DNA of 32,716 bases from Oscillospiraceae bacterium (GCA_024699425.1 JAILPP010000079.1:1-32716), one strand, 5' to 3'; counted from the first letter of the stretch, positions 8,067 through 16,548 are shown. Notes: generated by a model from the letters alone, not told the origin. Numbers and translations: made by a program.

Positions 8067-8087
8067 ACACATAAGAGAAAATGTCAA
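8059..8087 (-). promoter_or_regulatory. Consensus promoter of the tetR-HAD unit
   Basis: Minus strand TTGACA (8082-8087), a 17-nt spacer, TATAAT (8059-8064). It matches the sigma-A consensus at every position. Its -10 overlaps that of the divergent promoter at 8038-8066. Confidence 0.85.
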
Positions 8088-8109
8088 CAGTGTGTAGTGT
8101 ACAATCGGC

Positions 8110-8244
8110 ATGTGTGATAGAATGTGTGTGAACTGCGGACAGAGATTCGACATCCGCTGCAAAGAATCGGGGTATTGCTATGAAATCAACCATGAACGCT
8201 GCGGCAGCCGCTGCCGGCTTTCTGCGTTCCGGCGTGAAGTATAA
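8110..8244 (+). CDS. Possible 44-residue cysteine-rich small protein
   Basis: A short open frame with seven Cys in 44 residues, including MCVNCG and CGSRC, which looks like a metal-binding knuckle. It starts about 43 nt downstream of the plus promoter -10 and overlaps the beginning of the HD-domain gene in another frame. No clear ribosome site precedes it. It may be chance, or the real product of the leader, in which case the HD gene would start later than 8180. Confidence 0.25.
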   Translation: MCDRMCVNCGQRFDIRCKESGYCYEINHERCGSRCRLSAFRREV

Positions 8245-8707
8245 CAAGCAGGAGATCGTCCATGCGATCGAGGCTCATGCAAAACAACTGCTCTCCGACG
8301 GAAGGCTTCATCTGACAAAAGGATATATCCAGCACTCGGATATGACCGTCTTTCAGCACTGTGCGCACGTAGCATATATCAGTTGTGTGCTGTGCGTGAA
8401 ACTGGGACTGAAAAATATCAGCTATGATGAACTGATCCGCGCTTCCCTGCTGCATGACTACTTCCTGTACGATTGGCACGACGGACCGCCCTTTAACTTC
8501 AGACACGCTTTCGGACATCCGACTTTTGCAGCCCACAATGCTGCACGCGACTACAAACTGACCGCCAAGGAGATCCAGATCATCAAGCGGCATATGTGGC
8601 CGCTGACGATCATCCCCCCGACTTGCCGTGAGGGCTGGATCGTTGTCCTTGCCGACAAGATCTGTACACTTCTCGAAGTTGGCAGAAAGGAGTGTGTACG
8701 ACTATGA
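8180..8707 (+). CDS. HD-domain phosphohydrolase-like protein
   Basis: A soluble 175-residue HD-superfamily protein. The metal set is visible: His60, His92-Asp93 in LLHDYFLYDW, His138 in RHMWP and Asp159 in LADK. Related proteins are annotated only as HD-domain hydrolases; the substrate is unknown. The start is uncertain. The ATG at 8180 has only a weak GGGG upstream, and the first 18 residues, with a run of six Ala, are untypical; the conserved part seems to begin near KYNKQEI (residue 20). Its TGA overlaps the next gene's ATG as ATGA at 8704-8707, so the two products are probably made together. Confidence 0.8.
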   Translation: MKSTMNAAAAAAGFLRSGVKYNKQEIVHAIEAHAKQLLSDGRLHLTKGYIQHSDMTVFQHCAHVAYISCVLCVKLGLKNISYDELIRASLLHDYFLYDWHDGPPFNFRHAFGHPTFAAHNAARDYKLTAKEIQIIKRHMWPLTIIPPTCREGWIVVLADKICTLLEVGRKECVRL

Positions 8708-9582
8708 ACGTAACTACATTTTTTGAAATGCTTTCCGGTATGTCACTCGACTACCTGTTTCTGAGCTTCATGCTCTACAGTTTCGGCGGGTGGCTCTTTG
8801 AAACAACCATTGTCTCCCTCTGGGAATCGGGTCACTTCCTGAACCGCGGTTCTCTGCTCGGACCCTACTGCCCTGTATACGGCGGCGGTGCGGTGCTGGG
8901 CATCATCATGGCGCATCATATCCCCAACCCTGTCGTGCAGTTTTTCGCTTCGGCTTGCCTCTGCATCGTCTGTGAGTATATCTGCGCTTCTATTCTGGAG
9001 GACGGTTTCCATGTCAAGCTGTGGGATTATTCCGGTATGCCGTTCAATTACAAAGGGCGGATCTGCCTGCTCGGATTTACCTTCTTCGGCGTTGCCACAA
9101 CGGTCATCAGCCGCTTTGTAGAACCGCTGTTTGTCTCCCTGCTCGACAGCGCTGTACCGGGACTTGTCACGGTGACGGCTGTCTTTCTGGCACTTCTGCT
9201 TGCCGGAGATACCGTGCTTTCGGGAATCGCCTTTTCCCGCAAGAGCCGGAAACTGTATCGGTTCTACATCCGCTATCATGCAATGCTCAACCGTGAATTC
9301 CGCAGCTTTTCCCACTCCATTCAGCGCCGTCTGCCAAGACCCGTTCTGGAAAAGTGCAAGGCATTGCAGACAGAGCTCCTGCGCCGGAATCACGATCTGA
9401 ACGAACTGCACAACGAACACAAGGAACAACTTCACACCTATCGTGAGCAGGTCAGCGAAAAAGTCGGAGAATACCGTGAACTGGTCACGGAAAAAGTCGG
9501 AGAGTACCGTGAGCATGTAACTGAAAAGGTCGTGGAGTATAAGGAACACGTCAGCGAAACATTCGATAAGTTCCACAAATAA
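8704..9582 (+). CDS. CmpB-like (DUF1113-type) integral membrane protein with 11-residue C-terminal repeats
   Basis: A membrane protein of 292 residues with about five or six hydrophobic segments in the first 180. The N-terminal part (FGGWLFET, NRGSLLGPYCPVYG, WDYSGMPFNYKGRICL) matches the family annotated as putative ABC-transporter type IV (CmpB/DUF1113), whose function is not established. The cytosolic tail is helical and carries four 11-residue repeats at 9439-9570 (YREQVSEKVGE and variants), which should form an amphipathic or coiled-coil helix. The start at 8704 is chosen for the AAAGGAG at 8686-8692; the GTG at 8692 would sit on that site. It is coupled to the HD gene by a 4-nt overlap, and a terminator follows at 9589-9619. 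Confidence 0.82.
   Translation: MNVTTFFEMLSGMSLDYLFLSFMLYSFGGWLFETTIVSLWESGHFLNRGSLLGPYCPVYGGGAVLGIIMAHHIPNPVVQFFASACLCIVCEYICASILEDGFHVKLWDYSGMPFNYKGRICLLGFTFFGVATTVISRFVEPLFVSLLDSAVPGLVTVTAVFLALLLAGDTVLSGIAFSRKSRKLYRFYIRYHAMLNREFRSFSHSIQRRLPRPVLEKCKALQTELLRRNHDLNELHNEHKEQLHTYREQVSEKVGEYRELVTEKVGEYREHVTEKVVEYKEHVSETFDKFHK
9439..9570 (+). repeat. Four 33-bp repeats coding an 11-residue helical unit
   Basis: Units at 9439-9471, 9472-9504, 9505-9537 and 9538-9570 share the pattern YrExVtEkVxE. The 11-residue period is typical of helices lying on a membrane or of right-handed coiled coils. Confidence 0.8.
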
Positions 9583-9588
9583 ACACAG

Positions 9589-9619
9589 GAAGGCTTCCGT
9601 ACACCGGAAGCCTTCTTTT
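9589..9619 (+). terminator. Terminator of the HD/CmpB-like pair
   Basis: GAAGGCTTCCG (9589-9599) pairs with CGGAAGCCTTC (9605-9615) over a 5-nt loop, followed by TTTT. Confidence 0.88.
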
Positions 9620-9631
9620 CATTTATGATAT

Positions 9632-9653
9632 AAAAAATCCCGCAATTGCGGGA
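9632..9653 (-). terminator. Terminator of the tRNA-Ser pair
   Basis: TCCCGCAATTGCGGGA at 9638-9653 forms a short stem, followed on the minus strand by six T residues (9632-9637). It lies 12 nt downstream of the tRNA-Ser(GCT) end. Confidence 0.8.
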
Positions 9654-9665
9654 CTTTCTTCAGTA

Positions 9666-9752
9666 CGCAGAAAGAGGGATTTGAACCCTCGCGCCGGTTT
9701 CCCGACCTACTCCCTTAGCAGGGGAGCCCCTTCACCACTTGGGTATTTCTGC
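9666..9752 (-). tRNA. tRNA-Ser (anticodon GCT)
   Basis: Minus-strand cloverleaf of 87 nt. The acceptor GCAGAAA (9752-9746) pairs with TTTCTGC (9673-9667), with discriminator G at 9666. The anticodon arm is CTCCC-CTGCTAA-GGGAG, giving anticodon GCT. There is a long variable arm as expected for tRNA-Ser, and a GGTTCAAATCC T loop. No CCA is encoded. Confidence 0.95.
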
Positions 9753-9779
9753 AAATAGTGAACCGAATCCATATGAAAT

Positions 9780-9868
9780 TGGCGGAGAGAGTGGGATTCG
9801 AACCCACGGTACGTTGCCGTATCACCAGTTTTCAAGACTGGCTCCTTAAACCGCTCGGACATCTCTCC
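9780..9868 (-). tRNA. tRNA-Ser (anticodon TGA), CCA encoded
   Basis: The acceptor GGAGAGA (9868-9862) pairs with TCTCTCC (9790-9784). The discriminator G is at 9783 and an encoded CCA at 9780-9782. The anticodon arm CCAGT-CTTGAAA-ACTGG gives TGA. The variable arm is long and the T loop is GGTTCGAATCC. It is first in a two-tRNA transcript. Confidence 0.96.
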
Positions 9869-9889
9869 AGTCTTGAACCGTCTTTGCAT

Positions 9890-9918
9890 ATTATAACACA
9901 CTCTGTCGGATTTGTCAA
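9890..9918 (-). promoter_or_regulatory. Consensus promoter of the tRNA-Ser pair
   Basis: Minus strand TTGACA (9913-9918), a 17-nt spacer, TATAAT (9890-9895), about 20 nt before the tRNA 5' end. A perfect sigma-A match, as expected for stable RNA. Confidence 0.9.
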
Positions 9919-9974
9919 GTCTTTTTTTAAATTTTTTCAAATTTACGATTTCCGAAAAAAATCATGCAGATGTC

Positions 9975-10003
9975 TTGCAAAACCATACAGAAAATGGTAT
10001 AAT
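9975..10003 (+). promoter_or_regulatory. Promoter of the recJ-rel operon
   Basis: TTGCAA (9975-9980), a 17-nt spacer, TATAAT (9998-10003) with TGG before it (extended -10). It lies about 40 nt before the recJ start. Confidence 0.75.
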
Positions 10004-10044
10004 TATATAATTAAAAGAATACTTCTCACGGAAGGAATGGTCAG

Positions 10045-12084
10045 ATGAAAAAATGGATTATCGGGGCACCTGATCCCGCCGCTGTCAGTACACTGCAAAA
10101 AGGCAGTGACCTTTCGGAACTGTGCTGCGCTGTACTTGCCTCACAGGGCTGCACAAGTCTTGAACAGGCTTCTGACCGCATCGGCTGCCGGGAACTCAGC
10201 GACCCTTCGCTGATCTGCGATATGCAGACGGCTGCCGAGGCGATTCTTCAGGCTGTGGAAAGCGGAAAACGCATCTGCATCTACGTCGACTATGACTGCG
10301 ACGGTGTCATGGCAACTGTCATTCTGTATTCCTTTTTATATGAGACAGGGGCGGACGTGACGTGGCGCATTCCCGAACGTGCCGAGGGCTACGGTCTGAA
10401 TTTGCAGGCTGTCGAGGAAATGCATCAGGACGGCGTGCAGCTCGTTGTCACCGTGGATAACGGCATTTCTGCCATTCCGGAAGCAAAACGGATGCAGGAA
10501 CTCGGCATGGAACTGGTCATCACCGACCACCACCAGCCGGGAGACGAACTCCCCTGCGCCCTTGCTGTCGTCGATGCCCACCGAACGGATAACTTCTCCC
10601 CGTTCCGCCTCTACTGCGGTGCAGGCATCGCCCTGCTCCTTGTGGCTGCCATGAATGACGGTGATGTGGCAATGGCACTCGAACAGTTCGGTGATCTCGC
10701 TGCCGTTGCCACCATCGCCGATATTGTTTCCCTTACCGGTGAGAACCGTTATCTCGTCCAGATCGGTCTGGAATATCTTCAGAACACCGAGCGTCCCGGT
10801 CTGCGTGCGCTGCGTGAGGTCAGTGGTCTTTCCGGCAAGGCACTCACCGCCGGCAATGTCGCTTTCGGCATTGCCCCCCGCATCAATGCCGCAGGACGGC
10901 TTGCCTCTCCCCGCCTCGCCGTGGAACTCATGCTTGCTGAAGATCCGCAGCAGGCACAGCAGCTTGCCGAACAGATCAACCAGCTCAATACCAACCGCAA
11001 AACTGAGGGAGAACGTATTCTCTTTCACGTCCGTGAACAGATTGCACAGACTCCCCAGCTCATCCACGAACGGGTGCTGGTACTCTCCGGTGAGGACTGG
11101 AATGCGGGCATCATCGGCATTGCGGCGGCACGCTTGCAGGAAAAATACGGCAAGCCATGCTTTATCATCTCCGTGAAAGACGGCGTGGGACACGGTTCCG
11201 CCCGCAGTTTCGGAGAGTTCTCCGTATTCGGCTGTCTGACATACTGCGCTGATCTGCTGGAGAAATACGGCGGTCATCCCGCTGCCGGCGGCTTTACGAT
11301 CAAAGCGGAACAGATCCCCGCATTCCGTCAGCGTGTCGCTGCCTATGCCGCTGAAAATCACCCGCAGATGCCCGTCATGGAACTTCGCAGCGCCTGCGTC
11401 CTGAAACGGCATCTTCTCGTTCCGGAACAGATCTCTTCCCTCGCCCAGCTCGAACCGTTCGGCACGGACAATCCGGAACCGCTGTTCGCAGCGGAGAATG
11501 CCCGCATCACCGAGATCCGCCCCGTCTCCGGCGGCGCACATACCAAGCTGACGGTCACGGTGGACGGCGTTTCCTGTGATGCAATGCTCTTCCGCACAGA
11601 CCCGCAGGCTGCCGGTCTGCGTGTCGGTGATGTGGTGCATCTGATGGCACACGTCTCCGTCAATTCATGGATGGGCAAAGAAAGCATCACCCTCAACGTG
11701 CAGGACTTCCGCACGTCGGGCATCAGTCAGACACGCATCCTTTCGGCAATGGCTGCCTACGATACCTACCGACGCGGTGAAATGCTCCCCGCTTCCTACT
11801 ATGCGGCAATCGCTCCGTCACGGGAAGAATGCATTGCCGTCTATCAGGCAGTTCCCGTCAAGGGAATCCGCATTGACCGCCTGACACTTGCCGTCTACCC
11901 GAAACAGATCAACTACTGCAAAATGCGCATCTGTCTCGATATTTTCGCAGAGCTTGGGCTGATCGCCATTGAAGAGGGCGAATCCTACGCCAGACGGCTC
12001 CCCGCAAAACAAACCGACCTGCATCAGTCCGAAATTCTGAAAACCGTTTCAAGTCTTGCAAAGGAGGGCATACAGCATGGCTGA
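10045..12084 (+). CDS. recJ: Single-stranded-DNA-specific exonuclease RecJ
   Basis: A 5'-3' single-strand DNA exonuclease for recombination and base-excision repair. The DHH core is intact: Asp82, Asp84 and Asp86 in YVDYDCDGV, Asp138 in VTVDNGI, and DHH at 161-163 in ITDHHQPG. APRINAAGRL follows, and the DHHA1 end has GGHPAAGG. An OB-like part lies at about residues 455-560, and a C-terminal extension gives 679 residues in all, within the RecJ range. The start has GGAAGGA at about 10030-10037. Its last 8 nt overlap the rel gene. In many Firmicutes recJ, apt and rel are neighbours; here no apt lies between recJ and rel. Confidence 0.94.
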   Translation: MKKWIIGAPDPAAVSTLQKGSDLSELCCAVLASQGCTSLEQASDRIGCRELSDPSLICDMQTAAEAILQAVESGKRICIYVDYDCDGVMATVILYSFLYETGADVTWRIPERAEGYGLNLQAVEEMHQDGVQLVVTVDNGISAIPEAKRMQELGMELVITDHHQPGDELPCALAVVDAHRTDNFSPFRLYCGAGIALLLVAAMNDGDVAMALEQFGDLAAVATIADIVSLTGENRYLVQIGLEYLQNTERPGLRALREVSGLSGKALTAGNVAFGIAPRINAAGRLASPRLAVELMLAEDPQQAQQLAEQINQLNTNRKTEGERILFHVREQIAQTPQLIHERVLVLSGEDWNAGIIGIAAARLQEKYGKPCFIISVKDGVGHGSARSFGEFSVFGCLTYCADLLEKYGGHPAAGGFTIKAEQIPAFRQRVAAYAAENHPQMPVMELRSACVLKRHLLVPEQISSLAQLEPFGTDNPEPLFAAENARITEIRPVSGGAHTKLTVTVDGVSCDAMLFRTDPQAAGLRVGDVVHLMAHVSVNSWMGKESITLNVQDFRTSGISQTRILSAMAAYDTYRRGEMLPASYYAAIAPSREECIAVYQAVPVKGIRIDRLTLAVYPKQINYCKMRICLDIFAELGLIAIEEGESYARRLPAKQTDLHQSEILKTVSSLAKEGIQHG

Positions 12085-14269
12085 AGATAGAGTTGTTACC
12101 ATTGATATGCTTGTGCAGAAGATTCTGGATATGGATAAGCAGTATGACCTGAGCAAGATCATTTCTGCCTACGAGTTTGCGGCAAAGGCGCATGAGGGAC
12201 AGCTTCGCTCCTCCGGACAGCCGTACATCATTCACCCGCTGTCCGTGGCTGAGATTCTGCTTGACCTCGGCATGGACACCGATACCGTCTGCGCCGCACT
12301 CCTGCACGATGTGGTCGAGGATACCGATGCCACCGCCGAACAGGTGCAGAAACGCTTCGGACGGGACGTGGCTGCCCTCGTGGACGGCGTGACCAAGCTC
12401 GCCAAGATCCCGATTTTCAACAAGGAACAGCAGCAGGCGGAAAACGTCCGCAAGATCATGCTTGCCATGAGTCAGGATATCCGTGTCATCATCATCAAGC
12501 TCTGCGACCGTCTGCACAATATGCGCACGCTCGAATTTCGTCCGGAGCATAAACAGCGCCGCACAGCCCTTGAAACCATGAATATCTATGCCCCCATTGC
12601 CCGCCGCCTCGGTATCAAGAAGGTACAGGAAGAGCTGGAAGATCTCGCGTTCCACTACCTCGACCCCTACGCCTACGCCGAGATCGAACAGCAGATGGAG
12701 ATCAAGAAAAGCGAACGGGAAAGTTTCATCCATTCCATTGCCGATACCATCCGTACACGCCTGAATGATGAGAAATTTGAACGTGAACCGCAGATCGAAG
12801 GGCGTGTCAAGAGCATCTACGGTATGTATAAGAAAGTCTATGTCCAGCGCAAGGATATTGAACAGGTCTATGACAAGTACGCCGTCCGTGTGATCGTCAC
12901 GACCATTGCGGAATGTTATAACGTGCTTGGCATCGTGCATGACCTCTTCCGTCCCCTGCCGAACCGCTTCAAAGACTACATCGCCACCCCCAAGGCGAAT
13001 ATGTACCAGTCCTTGCACACAACCGTCCTCGGACGGGAGGGCATCCCGTTTGAAATCCAGATCCGCACATGGGATATGCACGCCACCGCCGAATACGGCA
13101 TCGCCGCCCACTGGAAATACAAGGAGGGCATTCAGGGCAAGGACAGAATGGAACAGCGTCTCTCGTGGATTCGTCAGATGCTTGAAGCACAGCAGACCTC
13201 GGACGATGTGGAAGAGATCGTCCGCATGATTAAGAATGACCTCTCTCCGGAGGATATTGTGGTCATGACCCCCAAGGGCGACACCATTTCCCTGCCCGTC
13301 GGCTCGACCGTGATCGACTTCGCCTACAAGATTCACACCCAGATCGGACATAAGATGATGGGTGCGAAGGTAGACGGCAAGATCGTCCCCCTCGATTACA
13401 AGCTCCAGACAGGCGACATCTGCGACATCATGCTCAGTAAAGATCCGGAGAAGGGTCCCAACCGTGCATGGCTCGACATCGCCATGACCAATGAGGCAAA
13501 GTCCAAGATCCGTTCGTGGTTCAAGCGGGAACGGCGGAACGAGAACATCATCACAGGCAAGCAGCTCGTGGAAAAGGAACTCCGTCACAGCCGCCTGCGT
13601 GTGCCGGAGGAGGATTATGCTTCCTTCTTCGCTGAAGATATGAAACGGCACAACTGTCTCACGCTTGACGACTTCTACGCTTCGATCGGCTATGGCGGCA
13701 TTGCACTTGCAAAACTCGTTCCCCGCTGGAAAGACCAGTATCACAAGCTCTATGTCGAGGAAGAACCAGAGGATTCCCCGATCATCACACCGAGTATTCC
13801 GAGCCGCCGCGGGAGCATCATTCTTGATGACATCAGTGACTGCGCCGTCAAGTTTGCACAGTGCTGCAATCCCCTGCCCGGCGATGAAATCGTGGGCTTC
13901 ATCACACGGGGACACGGTATCTCCGTCCACACGACAAGCTGTATCAACTACCGTTCCATGCTCGCCCGCAATATCCCCGAAGAACGGGAACGCTGGGTCG
14001 ATGTGCAGTGGACGGACAGCTCCGATACGGCAATGCAGACGAGCATTGAGGTCATTGCCACCGACCGTGTGGGGCTTGTCTACGACATCACGGCAATTCT
14101 GATGGAATCCCGCATTCCGATCATCCACTCCTCTTCCCGTATCCTGAAAAACGGCAACGCAGTCTTTGATGCCAGCATCCGCATTATCAACAAGTCGCAG
14201 CTTACCTCCACATTCGACCGCATCCGCAAGATCAAGGGCGTTCTCTCCGTGGAACGTGCCAACGGTTAA
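12077..14269 (+). CDS. rel: Bifunctional (p)ppGpp synthetase/hydrolase Rel
   Basis: Makes and degrades the stringent-response alarmone (p)ppGpp in response to stalled ribosomes. It has 730 residues, the standard long-Rel size. The N-terminal HD hydrolase has its metal ligands: His53, His77-Asp78 and Glu81-Asp82 in LLHDVVEDT, and LCDRLHNMRT. The synthetase shows YDKYAVRVIV, RFKDYIATPKANMYQSLHTTV and FEIQIRT. TGS (VVMTPKGDTISLP), a Cys-containing zinc-finger-like segment (FAQCCNPLPGD) and a C-terminal ACT domain (DRVGLVYDITAIL) follow. Both enzyme halves look active. The start at 12077 has AAAGGAGG at about 12060-12067. Second gene of the operon, 12 nt before the DUF5662 gene. Confidence 0.95.
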   Translation: MAEDRVVTIDMLVQKILDMDKQYDLSKIISAYEFAAKAHEGQLRSSGQPYIIHPLSVAEILLDLGMDTDTVCAALLHDVVEDTDATAEQVQKRFGRDVAALVDGVTKLAKIPIFNKEQQQAENVRKIMLAMSQDIRVIIIKLCDRLHNMRTLEFRPEHKQRRTALETMNIYAPIARRLGIKKVQEELEDLAFHYLDPYAYAEIEQQMEIKKSERESFIHSIADTIRTRLNDEKFEREPQIEGRVKSIYGMYKKVYVQRKDIEQVYDKYAVRVIVTTIAECYNVLGIVHDLFRPLPNRFKDYIATPKANMYQSLHTTVLGREGIPFEIQIRTWDMHATAEYGIAAHWKYKEGIQGKDRMEQRLSWIRQMLEAQQTSDDVEEIVRMIKNDLSPEDIVVMTPKGDTISLPVGSTVIDFAYKIHTQIGHKMMGAKVDGKIVPLDYKLQTGDICDIMLSKDPEKGPNRAWLDIAMTNEAKSKIRSWFKRERRNENIITGKQLVEKELRHSRLRVPEEDYASFFAEDMKRHNCLTLDDFYASIGYGGIALAKLVPRWKDQYHKLYVEEEPEDSPIITPSIPSRRGSIILDDISDCAVKFAQCCNPLPGDEIVGFITRGHGISVHTTSCINYRSMLARNIPEERERWVDVQWTDSSDTAMQTSIEVIATDRVGLVYDITAILMESRIPIIHSSSRILKNGNAVFDASIRIINKSQLTSTFDRIRKIKGVLSVERANG

Positions 14270-14281
14270 GGAGGGCTGCAC

Positions 14282-14827
14282 ATGAATCTGAAAGGTGTCG
14301 CAGGGCATTTCAAAACCATTACACGCCACCGCCACGCAGTCATCCGCAACTGCGCAAAGGCAGGCATTCTGCGGCAGGGACTGTTCCACGACCTCTCGAA
14401 ATACCTGCCGGAGGAATTTCTCCCCGGTGCGCAGTATTTTCAGGGAAACCGCAGTCCCAACGAACAGGAGCGCATTGAATGCGGCTATTCACGGGCGTGG
14501 ATGCACCATAAGGGTCGCAACAAGCACCATTTTGAGTACTGGACGGATTATGACCCGCATACCCGCCGTATGGCACCTGTCAAAATGCCTCTGAATTATG
14601 TGATTGAAATGTTCTGCGACCGTGTGGCAGCAGGAAAGATCTACAACGGCAGCAAGTACACCGACGGCGACCCGCTTGCCTACTTCCTGAGAGGCAAGGC
14701 GCACAGGTTCATCCACCCGGAGACTTCCGCATTTCTCGAACGCCTTCTGCGTATGCTCAAGGCAAAGGGCGAGGAATACACCTTCGCATGGATCCGTCAC
14801 TATCTGGAACGCCACGACACATATTGA
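14282..14827 (+). CDS. DUF5662-family protein
   Basis: A soluble 181-residue protein of unknown function, recognised as DUF5662-like from its pattern: an early HFKTITRHRHAV, then GLFHDLSKYLPEEF, and a later MHHKGRNKHHFEYW. The repeated His and the HD pair suggest a metal-binding, HD-like helical fold, which is inference. The start has AAGGAGG 8 nt ahead. It sits 12 nt after rel and 13 nt before the HD-GYP gene, so it is co-transcribed with both and may have a role in nucleotide signalling or stress. Confidence 0.75.
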   Translation: MNLKGVAGHFKTITRHRHAVIRNCAKAGILRQGLFHDLSKYLPEEFLPGAQYFQGNRSPNEQERIECGYSRAWMHHKGRNKHHFEYWTDYDPHTRRMAPVKMPLNYVIEMFCDRVAAGKIYNGSKYTDGDPLAYFLRGKAHRFIHPETSAFLERLLRMLKAKGEEYTFAWIRHYLERHDTY

Positions 14828-14840
14828 ACGGGTGACAGCT

Positions 14841-16511
14841 ATGTATGTGACTTTTTATACTCTCACGTTCGCCGTGTCTGTTCTTCTTCTGCTGCTTTAT
14901 GTGCTGATCTGGAAGAAGCACTTTGACGTGCATATCACCGTTTTCTTTGTGCTGACACCGATCATCAATTTAGGCTATGTGATGCTTGCCCACGCAGCAA
15001 CGCTCCGTGAGGCGATCGCTGCCAACCGTCTGACATTCCTCGGCGGGTGCTTTCTCATCATGGACATTGTGCTGATCGTGTTCAGTATGTGCGGCTTCCG
15101 CCTGAAACGCTGGCTCCGCACGCTGATGGTCGCCGCCAGTCTTGTCGTCTACGCCATGACACTGACAATCGGACAATCCGATCTGTTCTACAAAAGCATT
15201 TCTTTTGAGAAAGCAGGAAGTTCGGGTTATCTCATCAAGGAATACAACACCCTGCATACGATATTCTATGTGTATGATATTCTCTGCTTTGCGGTGACGA
15301 TCGCAGCGATCATTTACAGCTACTACCGGAAACGGCAGGTCTCCCGCAAGACCATTCTGCTGCTCTTTCTGCCGCTGGTCGTGGCAATGCTCTGCTTCTT
15401 CGTCATCCGGAAACACTTCTACCCGCTGGAACTGATCCCCGCCGCCTATGACTTTGCCATGCTGATGTATCTCATCATCGTGCATCGGGTCAGCCTGTAC
15501 GATATCAATGATACGGCGGTGGATTCTCTCGTAGATGAAGGCACAACGGGACTTGTCTCCTTCGATCTGCGTTATAACTACCTTGCCAGCAACGGCACGG
15601 CAAAACAGATCATGCCCGTACTGCGGGAACTGACCGTTGACCACCCCATCCACGGCGTTCCCGAACTCGAACAGACGGCGCTCCGCTGGCTCAAACTCTT
15701 CCGTGACGATGAAAGCAAGGACACGGCACTGTATAAGTCAGGCGAACGGATCTATCTGGTGAACATCCGCTATCTGTCGGACGGCAGACGCAAGCGGGGC
15801 TATCAGCTCTTCCTGACGGACGACACCCGCACACAGAACTATCAGGCAGACCTCAAAGCCGAAGTCGCACAGAAAACAGCGCATATCGTCGAGATGCACA
15901 ACAACCTCGTGCTGAGTATGGCGACAATGGTCGAGAGCCGTGACAATTCCACGGGCGGGCATATCCGCCGGACAAGCGAACTTGTGCGCATTCTCGTCGG
16001 CAAGATCAACGAAGATCCCGCCGTGTCCCTGCCTGCGGAATTCTGCCGCAATATTGTCAAGGCTGCCCCCATGCATGACCTTGGCAAGATCGCCGTTGAT
16101 GATGCCGTCCTGCGCAAGCCGGGACGCTTCACACCGGAGGAATTTGAAAAGATGAAGGCACACGCCGCCGAGGGCGCACGCATCGTTCACGAGATCCTCA
16201 AAGACACCGACGATAATGATTTTCATATCCTTGCGGAAAATGTCGCACACTATCATCACGAGCGCTGGGACGGTTCCGGCTACCCGGAAGGACTGAAAGG
16301 TGAAGAAATTCCACTCGAAGCCCGTATTATGGCAATTGCCGATGTCTATGATGCACTCGTCAGCAAACGTGTCTACAAGGAAAGCATGAGTTTTGAACAG
16401 GCGGACTCCATCATCATGGAGGGCATGGGCAAACACTTTGACAAGCAGCTTGAACCATACTACATCGCCGCCCGTCCTGAATTTGAAAGCTATTACAGAT
16501 CGCTGGCTTAA
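14841..16511 (+). CDS. Membrane-anchored HD-GYP protein (probable c-di-GMP phosphodiesterase)
   Basis: Probably degrades cyclic di-GMP (or a related cyclic dinucleotide) at the membrane. About seven hydrophobic segments fill residues 1-220, like the 7TM sensor part of some histidine kinases. A PAS-like region lies at about 225-330. The HD-GYP domain spans about 355-540, with HIRRTSELV, His412-Asp413 in MHDLGKI, HHERWDGSGYP and IMAIADVYDAL. Both the HD and GYP signatures are complete, so the enzyme should be active. The start is weakly supported: ATG at 14841 after GGGTGA, with GTG at 14832 an alternative. Last gene of the recJ-rel operon; the terminator is at 16522-16548. Confidence 0.88.
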   Translation: MYVTFYTLTFAVSVLLLLLYVLIWKKHFDVHITVFFVLTPIINLGYVMLAHAATLREAIAANRLTFLGGCFLIMDIVLIVFSMCGFRLKRWLRTLMVAASLVVYAMTLTIGQSDLFYKSISFEKAGSSGYLIKEYNTLHTIFYVYDILCFAVTIAAIIYSYYRKRQVSRKTILLLFLPLVVAMLCFFVIRKHFYPLELIPAAYDFAMLMYLIIVHRVSLYDINDTAVDSLVDEGTTGLVSFDLRYNYLASNGTAKQIMPVLRELTVDHPIHGVPELEQTALRWLKLFRDDESKDTALYKSGERIYLVNIRYLSDGRRKRGYQLFLTDDTRTQNYQADLKAEVAQKTAHIVEMHNNLVLSMATMVESRDNSTGGHIRRTSELVRILVGKINEDPAVSLPAEFCRNIVKAAPMHDLGKIAVDDAVLRKPGRFTPEEFEKMKAHAAEGARIVHEILKDTDDNDFHILAENVAHYHHERWDGSGYPEGLKGEEIPLEARIMAIADVYDALVSKRVYKESMSFEQADSIIMEGMGKHFDKQLEPYYIAARPEFESYYRSLA

Positions 16512-16521
16512 CCGGCACATG

Positions 16522-16548
16522 AGGGAGCGCACCGTGCGCTCCCTTTTC
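16522..16548 (+). terminator. Terminator of the recJ-rel operon
   Basis: AGGGAGCGCA (16522-16531) pairs with TGCGCTCCCT (16535-16544) over a 3-nt loop, followed by T residues. Confidence 0.88.

Noticed and set aside
9666-9868. tRNA-Ser genes as an integration site for a mobile element
   Set aside because: No integrase, no repeat of the tRNA 3' end nearby, and ordinary housekeeping genes on both sides.
10336-11652. 438-codon minus-strand frame across recJ
   Set aside because: Shadow of recJ, which has all DHH motifs in the plus frame.
11909-14389. 826-codon minus-strand frame across rel
   Set aside because: Shadow caused by biased codon use; rel motifs are complete on the plus strand.
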